Source of the DNA: DASUBN01 sp964584665
Lineage (GTDB): Bacteria; Pseudomonadota; Gammaproteobacteria; Natronospirales; REEB76
NCBI GenBank assembly: GCA_964584665.1
Contig: CAZPAO010000022.1
Location: 1 to 36,574 of the forward strand
Direction: 5' to 3'
Length of the DNA: 36,574 nt
Below, piece by piece: positions 14,186 through 22,609 of the stretch. The notes beneath the pieces were generated by a model. That model ran no database searches. It was given only the letters and a program-made list of their open reading frames with translations, and was not told the DNA's origin. Positions within the stretch are counted from its first letter, which is position 1. Every line of letters starts with the position of its first letter. A program made the position numbers and the translations under genes.

Positions 14186-17100
14186 ATGCGCAGTCTTCCT
14201 TCGGGCGTCATCGCCGTCGTCATGCTGTCGTTGGGCGTGGGCTTCGCACAGGCCGCACGGGTCGATGAGGCGAAGCAGGGTTCCCATCGGGTGCATGAGG
14301 GGCGGCCTGCACAGACGGCAGATGGCTCCGCTTATTACATCGTGCGCCTCAAGGATGCTCCCGTCGCGACCTACAGCGGGGACGTGGCGGGCTATGCCGC
14401 CACCAGCCCGCGCTACCGCGGCGGCAGGATATTGGATGTGAGTGGAGCCGCGAGCTATGCCGCTTACCTGAGTGAGCGCCAGTCCGCGCTGCTGGATGCG
14501 GCCCGCCCGATGCTCGGCCGCGCCCTCTTGCCGCGCTTCCGTTACCGCTATGCGCTGAACGGCATGTCCGTGCGGCTCACCCCCGATGAGGCCCGGCGCA
14601 TCGCCACGCTGCCCGGCGTGGTCTCCGTGGAACCGGTGCGCTATTTCGCGCCTACCACCGCGGTCGGCATGCCGGCCACCGCCGGTGACACCAACGCCAG
14701 CCGTGCCTGGATCGGCGCGCCGGTGGTCTGGCAGATCCCCAGCAACGGCACCGATGACGAAGGGGAGGGCATGGTGCTGGCCGACCTCGATACCGGCATC
14801 AACGATGCCAACTCCTCCTTCGACACCACCGGGCCGAAGGACGGCTATGTGGCGCAGGATCCGGGCGGCCTCCGCTTCGGCGTCTGCGATCCCGCCAATG
14901 CCGATCAACACCCCAAGAAGCCGGCTTTCTTCGCCTGCAATGACAAGCTCATCGGCGCCTATACCTATACCCAGGGCAGCGACGACCCCAATTCGCCCGA
15001 AGATTCCGAAGGCCATGGTTCCCACACTGCCAGCACGGTGGTGGGCGATTTCGTGGATGTGACCCTGCATGGCGCGGCCACGCCCATCTCGGGCGTCGCA
15101 CCCCATGCCAGCGTCATCATGTACGACGTCTGCGATCCCACCAATCTCTGCGGCCAGGACGGCAGCGTGAAGGCAGTGGAACAGGCTATCCAGGACCAGG
15201 CGGCCCTCAAGGCTGCGTGGGGCTCGGGCTTCAAGGGCATGGTGCTGAACTTCTCCATCGGCGGCGGCGACGACCCGTACAACGACTCGGTGGAACAGGC
15301 CTTCCTCTCGGCGGTGGAAGCCGGCATCTACGTGTCCGCATCCGGCGGCAACGGCGGCCCCTCCAATGCCATCGACCATGATCCCACGAATTTCCCGCAA
15401 TACACGGTCGAACACGTCGGCCCCTGGGTTGCCACCAACGCCGCTGCGACCCATAGCGGCAGTTTCTCCAGCAACGATCTCGAGAACTTCTCCGGGGGCG
15501 ATGCGGGCACACGACCCGGTTCGAGCATGACCGGTGCCGGGTTCACCGCCGGCTTCGGCCCGCAGCCCCTGGTCTATTCGGGGGATTTCGCCAGCCCGCC
15601 GGTCAAGACCGGCACCGCGCCCACCTCCGGCGAGTCCTATCCGGTGAGCCTCGGCGCGACCGAGAACGCCAAGCAATGCCTCTATCCCTACCCGGCCCAT
15701 ACCTTCACCAGCACCGAGATCGTGGTCTGCGACCGCGGCACCATCGCGCTGGTGGACAAGGCCTATAACGTCATGAAGGGCGGTGCCCACGGCATGGTCA
15801 TCGCCACCACCTCCGGCAGCAGCCAGGATCTGCCGACCGAGTCCTACGTCATCCCCGCCACTTTGCTCGGTCTCGCGGATGGTGATGCGCTACGGGCCTG
15901 GCTCGCCGCCAGCGGCACGCCGGCACAGGCGGACATCTCCGGCTCCACTCTCACCACCGACCCGTCCCATGCCGATGAGATCGCGGGCTTCAGTTCCCGC
16001 GGCCCCACCAACACGCGCTATGACGACCTGGTGAAGCCTGACCTCACGGGACCGGGCGTGAGCGTGCTGGCGGCGGTGGCGGATCCGGCCTATGCCGACG
16101 GCTGCTCGGGTTGCGTCAACCAGCCTGAGACCTACGATTTCTTCGACGGCACTTCCATGTCCTCGCCCCATGATGCGGGTTCGGCGGCGCTGCTGATGCA
16201 GGCTCATCCGGCCTGGACTCCGGCGGAGGTCAAGTCCGCCCTCATGCTCACCGCCGTGACCGCAGGCCTCACGGATCAGTGCCGCAGCCTGGATTCCGGC
16301 GAGAACTGCGTGGCGGGCTCGACGCTGCCCTCGCCGCATGTGCGCGGTGCGGGTCGCGTCGATGTGGACGCGGCCGAGCGGACGGGTCTCATCATGGATG
16401 AGACCGCCGCGCACTATCGCGCTGACAGCGGGAGTCTCATGCTCCTCAACCTGCCGAGTCTCGGCGATCGCAACTGCAGCGGCACCTGCACCTGGACCCG
16501 TACCGTGACCAGCGCCTTCACCGGCGCCACCGTGCACTACACCGCGGGCGTGAGCGGTTTGAGCACGGGTCTGCGGATGACGGTGTCGCCGGCCTCGTTC
16601 ACCCTCGCGCCGGGCCAGAGCCGCAAGCTCACCATCAGCGCCGACTCCACCGGCGTGGTCGACGATCACTGGGCTTCCGGTCAGGTGGACATCACCACCA
16701 GCGACACTGGCGATGGTGGCGCCGCCGTGCCTCACATGCACATGCCGGTGATGGTGCGTGCCATCACGCCGGCACCCCATATGAGCATCGACCAGACCGA
16801 ACTCGACTTCACGGTGGGGCCGAGCGGATCCGCTGCTCTCAGCTTCACCATCAGCAACGACGGCCAGGAGCCCCTGGACTGGAACCTGGTGGCAGGCAAG
16901 GACTGCGGCGGCGGCGGGATCCGCGGACTCAGCCTGAGCGACAGCAAGGGCACAGTGATCCCGCACCGCTTCGAGACGGTCATCGCCACCTTCACGGGCA
17001 ACGGCCTGCAGCCCGGGACCTTCAATGGCGTCATCTGCGTGACCGGCAACGCCTCGGACAACCCGAAGCTCCGGGTCTCTGTGCAAGCCAAGGTGACGAG

Positions 17101-17197
17101 CGCAAGCGGCAGCAGCGGTGGAGGCGGGGGCAGCCTCGGGTTCCTCGGCCTCGCGGCCTTGGCGGCCGCGCTGCGGCGACGCATGAGACAGGGGTGA
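14186..17197 (+). CDS. Secreted S8 (subtilisin-family) serine protease with GlyGly-CTERM tail
   Basis: Predicted exported endopeptidase of 1003 residues. A signal peptide (about 1-23, ending FAQA) precedes an I9-like propeptide, about 45-155. The split catalytic domain has D202 in ADLDTGI, H277 in GHGSHTAS and S657 in DGTSMSSPH. Between H and S lies a large insert resembling a protease-associated (PA) domain, about 490-590. Beta-sandwich modules follow the catalytic domain (about 730-975). The C-terminus is a Gly/Ser run, a short hydrophobic helix (LGFLGLAALAAAL) and arginines. This is the GlyGly-CTERM layout processed by rhombosortase in gammaproteobacteria, implying type II secretion and surface release. 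AGAGGG precedes the ATG. No rhombosortase gene is in the window. Confidence 0.93.
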   Translation: MRSLPSGVIAVVMLSLGVGFAQAARVDEAKQGSHRVHEGRPAQTADGSAYYIVRLKDAPVATYSGDVAGYAATSPRYRGGRILDVSGAASYAAYLSERQSALLDAARPMLGRALLPRFRYRYALNGMSVRLTPDEARRIATLPGVVSVEPVRYFAPTTAVGMPATAGDTNASRAWIGAPVVWQIPSNGTDDEGEGMVLADLDTGINDANSSFDTTGPKDGYVAQDPGGLRFGVCDPANADQHPKKPAFFACNDKLIGAYTYTQGSDDPNSPEDSEGHGSHTASTVVGDFVDVTLHGAATPISGVAPHASVIMYDVCDPTNLCGQDGSVKAVEQAIQDQAALKAAWGSGFKGMVLNFSIGGGDDPYNDSVEQAFLSAVEAGIYVSASGGNGGPSNAIDHDPTNFPQYTVEHVGPWVATNAAATHSGSFSSNDLENFSGGDAGTRPGSSMTGAGFTAGFGPQPLVYSGDFASPPVKTGTAPTSGESYPVSLGATENAKQCLYPYPAHTFTSTEIVVCDRGTIALVDKAYNVMKGGAHGMVIATTSGSSQDLPTESYVIPATLLGLADGDALRAWLAASGTPAQADISGSTLTTDPSHADEIAGFSSRGPTNTRYDDLVKPDLTGPGVSVLAAVADPAYADGCSGCVNQPETYDFFDGTSMSSPHDAGSAALLMQAHPAWTPAEVKSALMLTAVTAGLTDQCRSLDSGENCVAGSTLPSPHVRGAGRVDVDAAERTGLIMDETAAHYRADSGSLMLLNLPSLGDRNCSGTCTWTRTVTSAFTGATVHYTAGVSGLSTGLRMTVSPASFTLAPGQSRKLTISADSTGVVDDHWASGQVDITTSDTGDGGAAVPHMHMPVMVRAITPAPHMSIDQTELDFTVGPSGSAALSFTISNDGQEPLDWNLVAGKDCGGGGIRGLSLSDSKGTVIPHRFETVIATFTGNGLQPGTFNGVICVTGNASDNPKLRVSVQAKVTSASGSSGGGGGSLGFLGLAALAAALRRRMRQG

Positions 17198-17205
17198 ATC
17201 GGAGA

Positions 17206-17227
17206 CCGGGGCCCATGAGGGCCCCGG
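17206..17227. terminator. Bidirectional stem-loop between convergent genes
   Basis: CCGGGGCCC pairs with GGGCCCCGG around an ATGA loop, a perfect 9-bp GC stem centred between the protease stop and the response-regulator stop. It lacks a T-tract on either strand, so intrinsic termination would be weak. Confidence 0.5.
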
Positions 17228-17233
17228 CCTCTA

Positions 17234-17836
17234 TCAGAGCCAGCCTTTCTGGCGGGCAATGCGCGCGGCTTCGATGCGGTTGGCGGCGCCCAGCTTGCCG
17301 ATGGCTTCCGAGAGGTAGTTGCGCACGGTGCCTTCCGAGAGGAAGAGCTGCTTGGCGATGTCGCCGCTGGAGAGCCCTTCGCCGGCGAGGCGCAGCACCT
17401 GACGTTCCCTGTCGTTGAGCGGGTCTTCCGTATCCCAGGCTTCGGCGGCGAGTTCCGGCGCGATGGCCTTGCCGCCGCGCTGCACAGTACGGATCGCCTC
17501 CGCCAGCTGGTTGGCCGGGGCATCCTTCAGCAGATAACCCCGTACCCCCGCCGAGAGCGCGCGGCGCAGATAGCCGGGACGCGCGAAGGTGGTGACGATG
17601 ATGATGCGCGCCGGATGCGCTTTCTCCTTCAGGGCTGAGGCGAACTCGAGGCCGGTCATGCCCGGCATCTCGATGTCCGTGACCACCACGTCAGGATGGG
17701 TCTCCAGCGCCAGTTTCAGCGCGTCGCGGCCGTTGGCGGCACGCGCCACGATCTCGATGTCATCCTCCATGTCCAGCAGGGCCGCCAGGGCCCCCAGGAT
17801 CAGGGATTGGTCCTCGGCTATCAGCACCCGGATCAT
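17234..17836 (-). CDS. NarL/FixJ-type response regulator (DesR-like)
   Basis: DNA-binding response regulator of 200 residues. The receiver domain covers about 1-118: acidic pocket E8/D9, phospho-acceptor D54 in VVVTDIEMPG, and the conserved lysine in GYLLKDAP. The LuxR-type helix-turn-helix covers about 135-197, with LNDRERQVLRLAGEGLSSGD and LFLSEGTVRNYL. Its ATG overlaps the kinase stop by 4 bp (ATGA), so the two are translationally coupled and form one two-component system. The layout and sequence resemble the DesK-DesR class, but the signal is unknown. A candidate binding palindrome lies upstream of the operon at 19098. Confidence 0.93.
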   Translation of the reverse strand: MIRVLIAEDQSLILGALAALLDMEDDIEIVARAANGRDALKLALETHPDVVVTDIEMPGMTGLEFASALKEKAHPARIIIVTTFARPGYLRRALSAGVRGYLLKDAPANQLAEAIRTVQRGGKAIAPELAAEAWDTEDPLNDRERQVLRLAGEGLSSGDIAKQLFLSEGTVRNYLSEAIGKLGAANRIEAARIARQKGWL

Positions 17837-19035
17837 GCGGACTTCCTCAGCAGGGCCGGCCGTTCGGGCGTGTCTTCCAGCGGCGGCAGCGGCAACACCG
17901 CCGTCAGCAAGGTACCCTCGCGGCTCGATTCGACCTGCAAGGTGCCGTCCAGCATCGCAAGCCGCTCGCGCATGCCGCGCAGGCCGTTGCCCTCGCGCAG
18001 GTTGCCGCCGCGGCCGTCGTCGCGGATGGTGAGCCGCAGGATGCCGCCGTCGCGGTGCATCTCCACCCCGCAGCGGCGCGCACCCGAGTGGCGCACGATG
18101 TTGGTGACCGCTTCGCGCAGCACCAGCGCGAACAGGTTGTCATGGCTCGCTGGGCAGCCGCGCGGGTCGATGTCGGCGGTGAGGGTGACGCGCGCCGCCT
18201 CCAGCGCCACCCGCGCGTTGACCAGTTCGCCGTTCAGGCCGCCGCTGCGGTAGCCGCCCACCGCCTCGCGCACCTGGCGCAGGGCGTCGCGGGAGATGCG
18301 CTCCAGCTCACGCACTTCGCCGGCAGCGGCCGCCGCGTCGCGTTCCGCCAGACGCGCCGCCAGCTCCGCCTTCACGGTGATGAGCGTGAGGGTGTGTCCG
18401 AGCAGGTCGTGCAGGTCCCGGGCGATGCGTTCGCGCTCGGCCGTGGCCGCGAGTCGGCGGATCTCCTCCTGGGACTGGCTGATCACGCGGCGCTTGGTCT
18501 CGTCGTCCGCGAACCAGGCGTTGGCGGCGCCGATGACACCGCCGATGACGATGGTCGGCACCGAGAACCAGATGCTGTGGGCGAACTCCCAACCGGGTAC
18601 GAAGTACATGGCCGCGGCTTCGACCGCGAACGCGAGCAGGATCAGCGCGAGGGCGGTTAGGCTCTTGCGCAGGTTCCCGTAGTGGGAGCTGAGCGCGCAG
18701 GCATAGATGATGAAGGTATGGCCGTTGCCGGTGTAGGTGACGAAGATGTAGCCGAGGGTGGCGATGCCGGCGAGGATGCTCGCGAGCTGGTTGGGACTGC
18801 AGTTGAAGCTGCGGAAGTAGAGCACCAGGAACATGCAGGCGGCTAGCACCGAGAACACCCAATGGGTCGCATCCCAGGGCGCCATGCCCGGCCACTGCAC
18901 GAAGAAGAAGCCGAGGTAGACGAGCCAGAGGTAGGGGGTCCAGCCCGCCCAGACCGAGTTGGGCAGGAGCCGGCGGTGCAAGGCCAGCAATGGCCGCGCC
19001 AGGCGGCTGCCGAGTGTGGGAGAGGCTGTCTGCAT
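17833..19035 (-). CDS. DesK-like membrane sensor histidine kinase (HisKA_3 family)
   Basis: Sensor kinase of 400 residues and partner of the overlapping response regulator. About five or six hydrophobic helices span residues 33-175 with no large periplasmic domain, so it probably senses a membrane-associated signal. The dimerisation/phosphotransfer segment ERERIARDLHDLLGHTLTLI carries H209 as phospho-acceptor. The ATPase domain near 300-375 shows EAVTNIVRHSGARRC, IRDDGRGG and GNGLRGMRERL. The start at 19035 leaves 150 bp to the divergent acylase gene, which holds a palindrome and a promoter-like sequence. DesK proper senses membrane fluidity; here that is only an analogy. Confidence 0.92.
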   Translation of the reverse strand: MQTASPTLGSRLARPLLALHRRLLPNSVWAGWTPYLWLVYLGFFFVQWPGMAPWDATHWVFSVLAACMFLVLYFRSFNCSPNQLASILAGIATLGYIFVTYTGNGHTFIIYACALSSHYGNLRKSLTALALILLAFAVEAAAMYFVPGWEFAHSIWFSVPTIVIGGVIGAANAWFADDETKRRVISQSQEEIRRLAATAERERIARDLHDLLGHTLTLITVKAELAARLAERDAAAAAGEVRELERISRDALRQVREAVGGYRSGGLNGELVNARVALEAARVTLTADIDPRGCPASHDNLFALVLREAVTNIVRHSGARRCGVEMHRDGGILRLTIRDDGRGGNLREGNGLRGMRERLAMLDGTLQVESSREGTLLTAVLPLPPLEDTPERPALLRKSA

Positions 19036-19097
19036 GGGCGATTAGCCTATCACTCCGGGGTGGGGTCCCCGGCAGTCCCGTCCGTCAGCAGTCGACT

Positions 19098-19111
19098 GTG
19101 ACATTCGTCAC
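19098..19111. promoter_or_regulatory. GTGAC-N4-GTCAC palindrome, candidate operator of the DesR-like regulator
   Basis: GTGACATTCGTCAC is a perfect 5-bp inverted repeat with a 4-bp spacer. A further GTGAC occurs 10 bp downstream at 19121, overlapping the acylase promoter candidate. It lies 62 bp upstream of the kinase start and 74 bp upstream of the divergent acylase start. NarL/FixJ dimers bind such short inverted repeats. The link to the adjacent regulator is inferred from position only. Confidence 0.45.
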
Positions 19112-19120
19112 GCCCGCGTC

Positions 19121-19147
19121 GTGACAAGGGCCCCGGCAGGCTATAGG
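19121..19147 (+). promoter_or_regulatory. Candidate promoter of the acylase gene
   Basis: GTGACA (19121-19126) resembles a -35 and TATAGG (19142-19147) a -10, 15 bp apart, which is shorter than ideal. The GTGAC palindrome lies just upstream, at a position suited to an activator. Confidence 0.35.
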
Positions 19148-19185
19148 CTGGGTCTCCCAAAAATCCGGTCTAGGGAGACGGGGGT

Positions 19186-21576
19186 ATGGGGCGTGCCTTG
19201 CGTTGGGGTGGTGCGGTGGTCGGCCTGTTGGTCGTGCTGTCGCTCCTGGGTTATGGCTTCCTGCGGGGCGGCGCGCCGCGCCTGGACGGCGACGTATCCC
19301 TGAAGGGGCTCACCGCCGAAGTGCGGGTGACCCGCGATGCGCTCGGCGTACCGGCCATCTCCGCCCACGATCACCTGGATGCGGTGCGGACCTTGGGCTT
19401 CCTGCACGCCCAGGATCGCTTCTTCCAGATGGACCTCATGCGCCGGCTCGCGTCGGGCGAACTCTCTGAACTCGTCGGTTCCGCGGCGGTGGACTTCGAC
19501 AAGCGCCACCGGCTGTTCCGCCTGCGTGCCGTGGCCCAGGAAGTGCTGGCCCATTCCACGCCGGCACAGCGCGCCACACTCGATGCCTACGCCGCGGGCG
19601 TGAACGCGGGCCTGAAGGCCCTCGGCACCTGGCCCTTCGAATACGGCCTGCTCATGACCCGGCCGAAGCCCTGGAAGCCCGAAGATTCCATCCTGGTGGT
19701 GGATGCCATGTACTTCGAGCTGCAGAGCCCGGAGGACCGGCATGAGTCCGAACTCGCGCTGATGCGCGCCACCATGGCGCCGCCCCTGTTCCGCTTCCTC
19801 TCGGGGCCCGGCACCCAGTGGGACGCGCCCGTCATGGGCAAGCCCATGGATACGCCGCCCATCCCCGCCGCCGATGCCCTGGATCTGCGCAAATCCGATC
19901 CCACCAAGCCCGCTCTGCAGGTGGCACTGGTCGAACCGCTCGCATCCGACATCGGCAGCAACAACTGGGCGGTGTCCAAGGCTCACAGCACCAGCGGCAG
20001 CGCGCTGCTCTCCAACGACATGCATCTCGGGATTCGGGTGCCGAACACCTGGTACCGGGCCCAATGGACTTACCCGGATGCCTCCATGCCGGGCGGTTCG
20101 GTAACGCTCACGGGTGTCACTTTGCCGGGGGTCCCCTCCCTGGTGGTGGGCAGCAACGGCCACGTGGCCTGGGGCTTCACCAACAGCTACGGTGACTGGT
20201 CCGACCTCGTGCTCCTGCATCTCGATCCCACCGATGCGGACCAGTACCAGGCCGCGGAAGGCTGGCGCCACTTCATCCACCACAGCGAGACCATCAAGGT
20301 GAAGGGCGGCAAGGATGCGACCCTGGAGGTGCGCGATACGGTCTGGGGTCCGGTGCTGGACCAGGACCATGAAGGTGTGACCCGCGTCATCCATTGGATG
20401 GCGGCGCAGCCCGAGGGCACCAACCTCGCGCTGGCGGATCTGGAGCAGACGAAGGACATACAGGCCTCCATGGCGGTGGCGAACCGCGCCGGCATGCCGG
20501 AGCAGAACTTCATGACCGCGGATGCGGACGGCCACATCGCCTGGACCATCGCCGGGCGTATCCCGGTGCGCAGCGGCTATGATCCCGCGATACCTTCCTA
20601 TTGGGACAAGTCCGGCACCGGCTGGACCGGCTGGCTGGAACCCGCCAAGTACCCGCGGATAGTCGACCCGGCAGATGGGCGGCTGTGGAGCGCCAACGCG
20701 CGGGTGGTGGATGGCTCCATGCTCGCGCTGGTGGGCGATGGCGGCTACGACCTCGGGGCCCGCGCCGGACAGATCCGCGACGACCTGCACGCGAAGGACA
20801 GCTTCGCACCCGCGGACATGCTCGCCATCCAGCTGGACGACCGGGCCCTGTTCCTGGCCCGTTGGCGCTCGCTGCTGCTGCGTTTCCTCAACCCCATGCG
20901 GGTCGCGAACCATCCGGACCGCATCGCCTTCCGGCAGGCGGTGACGGACTGGGGCGGCCGCGCTTCCGTGGACTCGGTGGGCTATCGGCTGGTGCGCGAG
21001 TTCCGCGACACCGTGGAGGGCATGGTGCTCGCGCCCCTCTTCGCCGACTGTGCCAAGGCGGACGCCCATTGCGACTATCGCGCGCTGCCGCAGCTCGAGG
21101 GACCGCTGTGGGCGCTGGTGAACCAGCAGCCGCCGAACCTCCTGAACCCGGACTACAAGGACTGGGACGCACTCTTCATGGCGGCGGTGAACCAGGTGGA
21201 CGCCAAGGCGACGGAAGGCAAGGGCGGGCTCGCGGCCTATACCTGGGGCGCGCGCAACACGGTGCGGTTCACCCACCCCCTGAGCGGCGCGGTGCCGTTC
21301 CTGCCGCGTTTACTGGACATGACGGCGGTCCGGTTGCCGGGGGACGGCAACATGCCACGGGTACAGGGCACGGACTTCGGCGCTTCGGAGCGCATGTCGG
21401 TATCGCCGGGGCATGAGGAGGAGGGCATCCTGGAGATGCCTACGGGACAGAGCGGTTGGCCGCTATCGCCGTACTATCGGAACAGTGAACTGGATTGGGA
21501 ACAAGGCAAGCCGACACCGTTCTTGCCGGGCCCGGCAGAACACACGCTGATCTTCAAGCCGTCGGATTCGAAATAG
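19186..21576 (+). CDS. Penicillin acylase-family Ntn hydrolase
   Basis: Predicted exported amidohydrolase of 796 residues that self-cleaves into alpha and beta chains. An N-terminal signal or anchor helix (about 8-27) is followed by the alpha region, with TRDALGVPAISAHDHLDAVR and FLHAQDRFFQMDLMRR. The autocleavage site is G257/S258 in DIGSNNWAVS, where S258 becomes the nucleophile. NDMHLGIRVPNTWYRAQW follows, as expected. The beta chain would be 539 residues, a normal size. Family members cleave penicillin G, glutaryl-cephalosporins or acyl-homoserine lactones, and sequence alone does not decide which. A GGGAGACGGGGG leader precedes the ATG. It is divergent from the two-component system and ends exactly where the ParA gene ends on the other strand. 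Confidence 0.93.
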   Translation: MGRALRWGGAVVGLLVVLSLLGYGFLRGGAPRLDGDVSLKGLTAEVRVTRDALGVPAISAHDHLDAVRTLGFLHAQDRFFQMDLMRRLASGELSELVGSAAVDFDKRHRLFRLRAVAQEVLAHSTPAQRATLDAYAAGVNAGLKALGTWPFEYGLLMTRPKPWKPEDSILVVDAMYFELQSPEDRHESELALMRATMAPPLFRFLSGPGTQWDAPVMGKPMDTPPIPAADALDLRKSDPTKPALQVALVEPLASDIGSNNWAVSKAHSTSGSALLSNDMHLGIRVPNTWYRAQWTYPDASMPGGSVTLTGVTLPGVPSLVVGSNGHVAWGFTNSYGDWSDLVLLHLDPTDADQYQAAEGWRHFIHHSETIKVKGGKDATLEVRDTVWGPVLDQDHEGVTRVIHWMAAQPEGTNLALADLEQTKDIQASMAVANRAGMPEQNFMTADADGHIAWTIAGRIPVRSGYDPAIPSYWDKSGTGWTGWLEPAKYPRIVDPADGRLWSANARVVDGSMLALVGDGGYDLGARAGQIRDDLHAKDSFAPADMLAIQLDDRALFLARWRSLLLRFLNPMRVANHPDRIAFRQAVTDWGGRASVDSVGYRLVREFRDTVEGMVLAPLFADCAKADAHCDYRALPQLEGPLWALVNQQPPNLLNPDYKDWDALFMAAVNQVDAKATEGKGGLAAYTWGARNTVRFTHPLSGAVPFLPRLLDMTAVRLPGDGNMPRVQGTDFGASERMSVSPGHEEEGILEMPTGQSGWPLSPYYRNSELDWEQGKPTPFLPGPAEHTLIFKPSDSK

Positions 21577-22368
21577 TCAGATGCCCGGATGCGTGCCGTT
21601 CATGGGCACGGGGGCGGACTGGACGTTGCCCAGAGGGCGGCTCTCCAGCCATTGGATGAGCGGGGCCCACTCGCGCATCTCTTCCTTGACGTTCTTCTCC
21701 TTCAGCTCGTGCACGCCCAGCCCCTGTTCGGTGGCGTGGATGTAGTTCTGGGTGTCGCGGAAGGTCGCCACGAAGGGGATCTCGAGGCTGTCCAGGAAGC
21801 GGCGCAGGGTCTCGTACATCTTGGCCTGCTTCTTCACCCGGTTCGCGACCACCGCGACCCGCTCTTGCCGGTTCTCGATGCGGCCGGTGAGCAGGAGTTC
21901 CGCCACGCAGCGCGAGGCGGCGTGGATGTCGATATCCGACGGCAGCACCGGGATGATGATGGCGTGGGCGCCGCGCACCGCGTCTTGCAGGCGCAGGCTG
22001 TCGATGGCGGCGGGGGTGTCTACCACCAGCCGTTCGATGTCCGCTGGTACGCGCATGAGGAAGCTCTTGGTGACGCGGCCGGACTTGTCCGTCGCGCTCA
22101 GGCCCGTGATGGCGGGCTTGCGGTCGCCGCGGTTGGCGAGCCAGCGCATGCTCGACCCTTGCGGGTCCGTGTCCATGATGGCGGTGTTGTAGCCGTGCAG
22201 CGCGTAGTAGGCGGCGAGAGAGGTCGAGAGGGTGGTCTTGCCGCAGCCGCCCTTGGTGTTCAGCACCGCCACCTTGAGCAGGGGGCGTTGTTCGCGGGGT
22301 GCGGCGCTCGTCTGCGCATCGGCGGAGCCGGCGATCTTCTGCTGCTGCCAGAGTTTGAGGTTCAGCAT
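21577..22368 (-). CDS. ParA/MinD-family ATPase, orphan
   Basis: P-loop ATPase of 263 residues, of the type that positions plasmids, chromosomes or protein complexes. The deviant Walker A motif is TKGGCGKTT (38-46), with both lysines of the KGGxGKT signature. MDTDPQGSSMRWL (Walker A') and LVVDTPAA (Walker B) follow. The first ~30 residues precede the core and are not a recognised domain. No parB, parS-like site, minC/minE or chemotaxis cluster is nearby, so chromosome segregation is unlikely and the cargo is unknown. The divergent neighbour is a patatin-like phospholipase 241 bp away, in a gap where only weak promoter-like hexamers are seen. Confidence 0.9.
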   Translation of the reverse strand: MLNLKLWQQQKIAGSADAQTSAAPREQRPLLKVAVLNTKGGCGKTTLSTSLAAYYALHGYNTAIMDTDPQGSSMRWLANRGDRKPAITGLSATDKSGRVTKSFLMRVPADIERLVVDTPAAIDSLRLQDAVRGAHAIIIPVLPSDIDIHAASRCVAELLLTGRIENRQERVAVVANRVKKQAKMYETLRRFLDSLEIPFVATFRDTQNYIHATEQGLGVHELKEKNVKEEMREWAPLIQWLESRPLGNVQSAPVPMNGTHPGI

Positions 22369-22609
22369 CTATAGGCCCCAGTCGGTCCCTAGCTTCCCAT
22401 CGGCCGCCCTCAGGGGGCGTTTCCCAAGCCGATGCTTCAATATACGAGTCTAGGGCCTTGAATGGTATTGATTTTAGTACCCTGTACGACAAGGTCCAGC
22501 CCATTTAACCTATGTGCCAGGAGGGCAGCATGCATATCATCCGGCGGAAGACGGCCGAACCCCGCGTCCTGCGCGGGTCTGCGGGCGGTCCTGCGCCTGG
22601 GAAAATGTC

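Noticed and set aside
14042..15790. Long minus-strand ORF (582 codons) opposite the subtilase
   Set aside because: It is antisense to a clear protease, low in complexity (His/Arg/Gly-rich) and has no motif. Such shadows are expected from GC-rich codon bias. The same reasoning removes the 711-codon ORF at 19141-21276, the 502-codon ORF at 10086-11594, the 545-codon ORF at 33994-35631 and the plus-strand 532-codon ORF over rpoN.
22514..22609. Upstream GTG start for the patatin gene
   Set aside because: The added 32 residues are Arg/Pro-rich with no resemblance to the family, and the conserved domain starts nine residues after the GTG at 22610.
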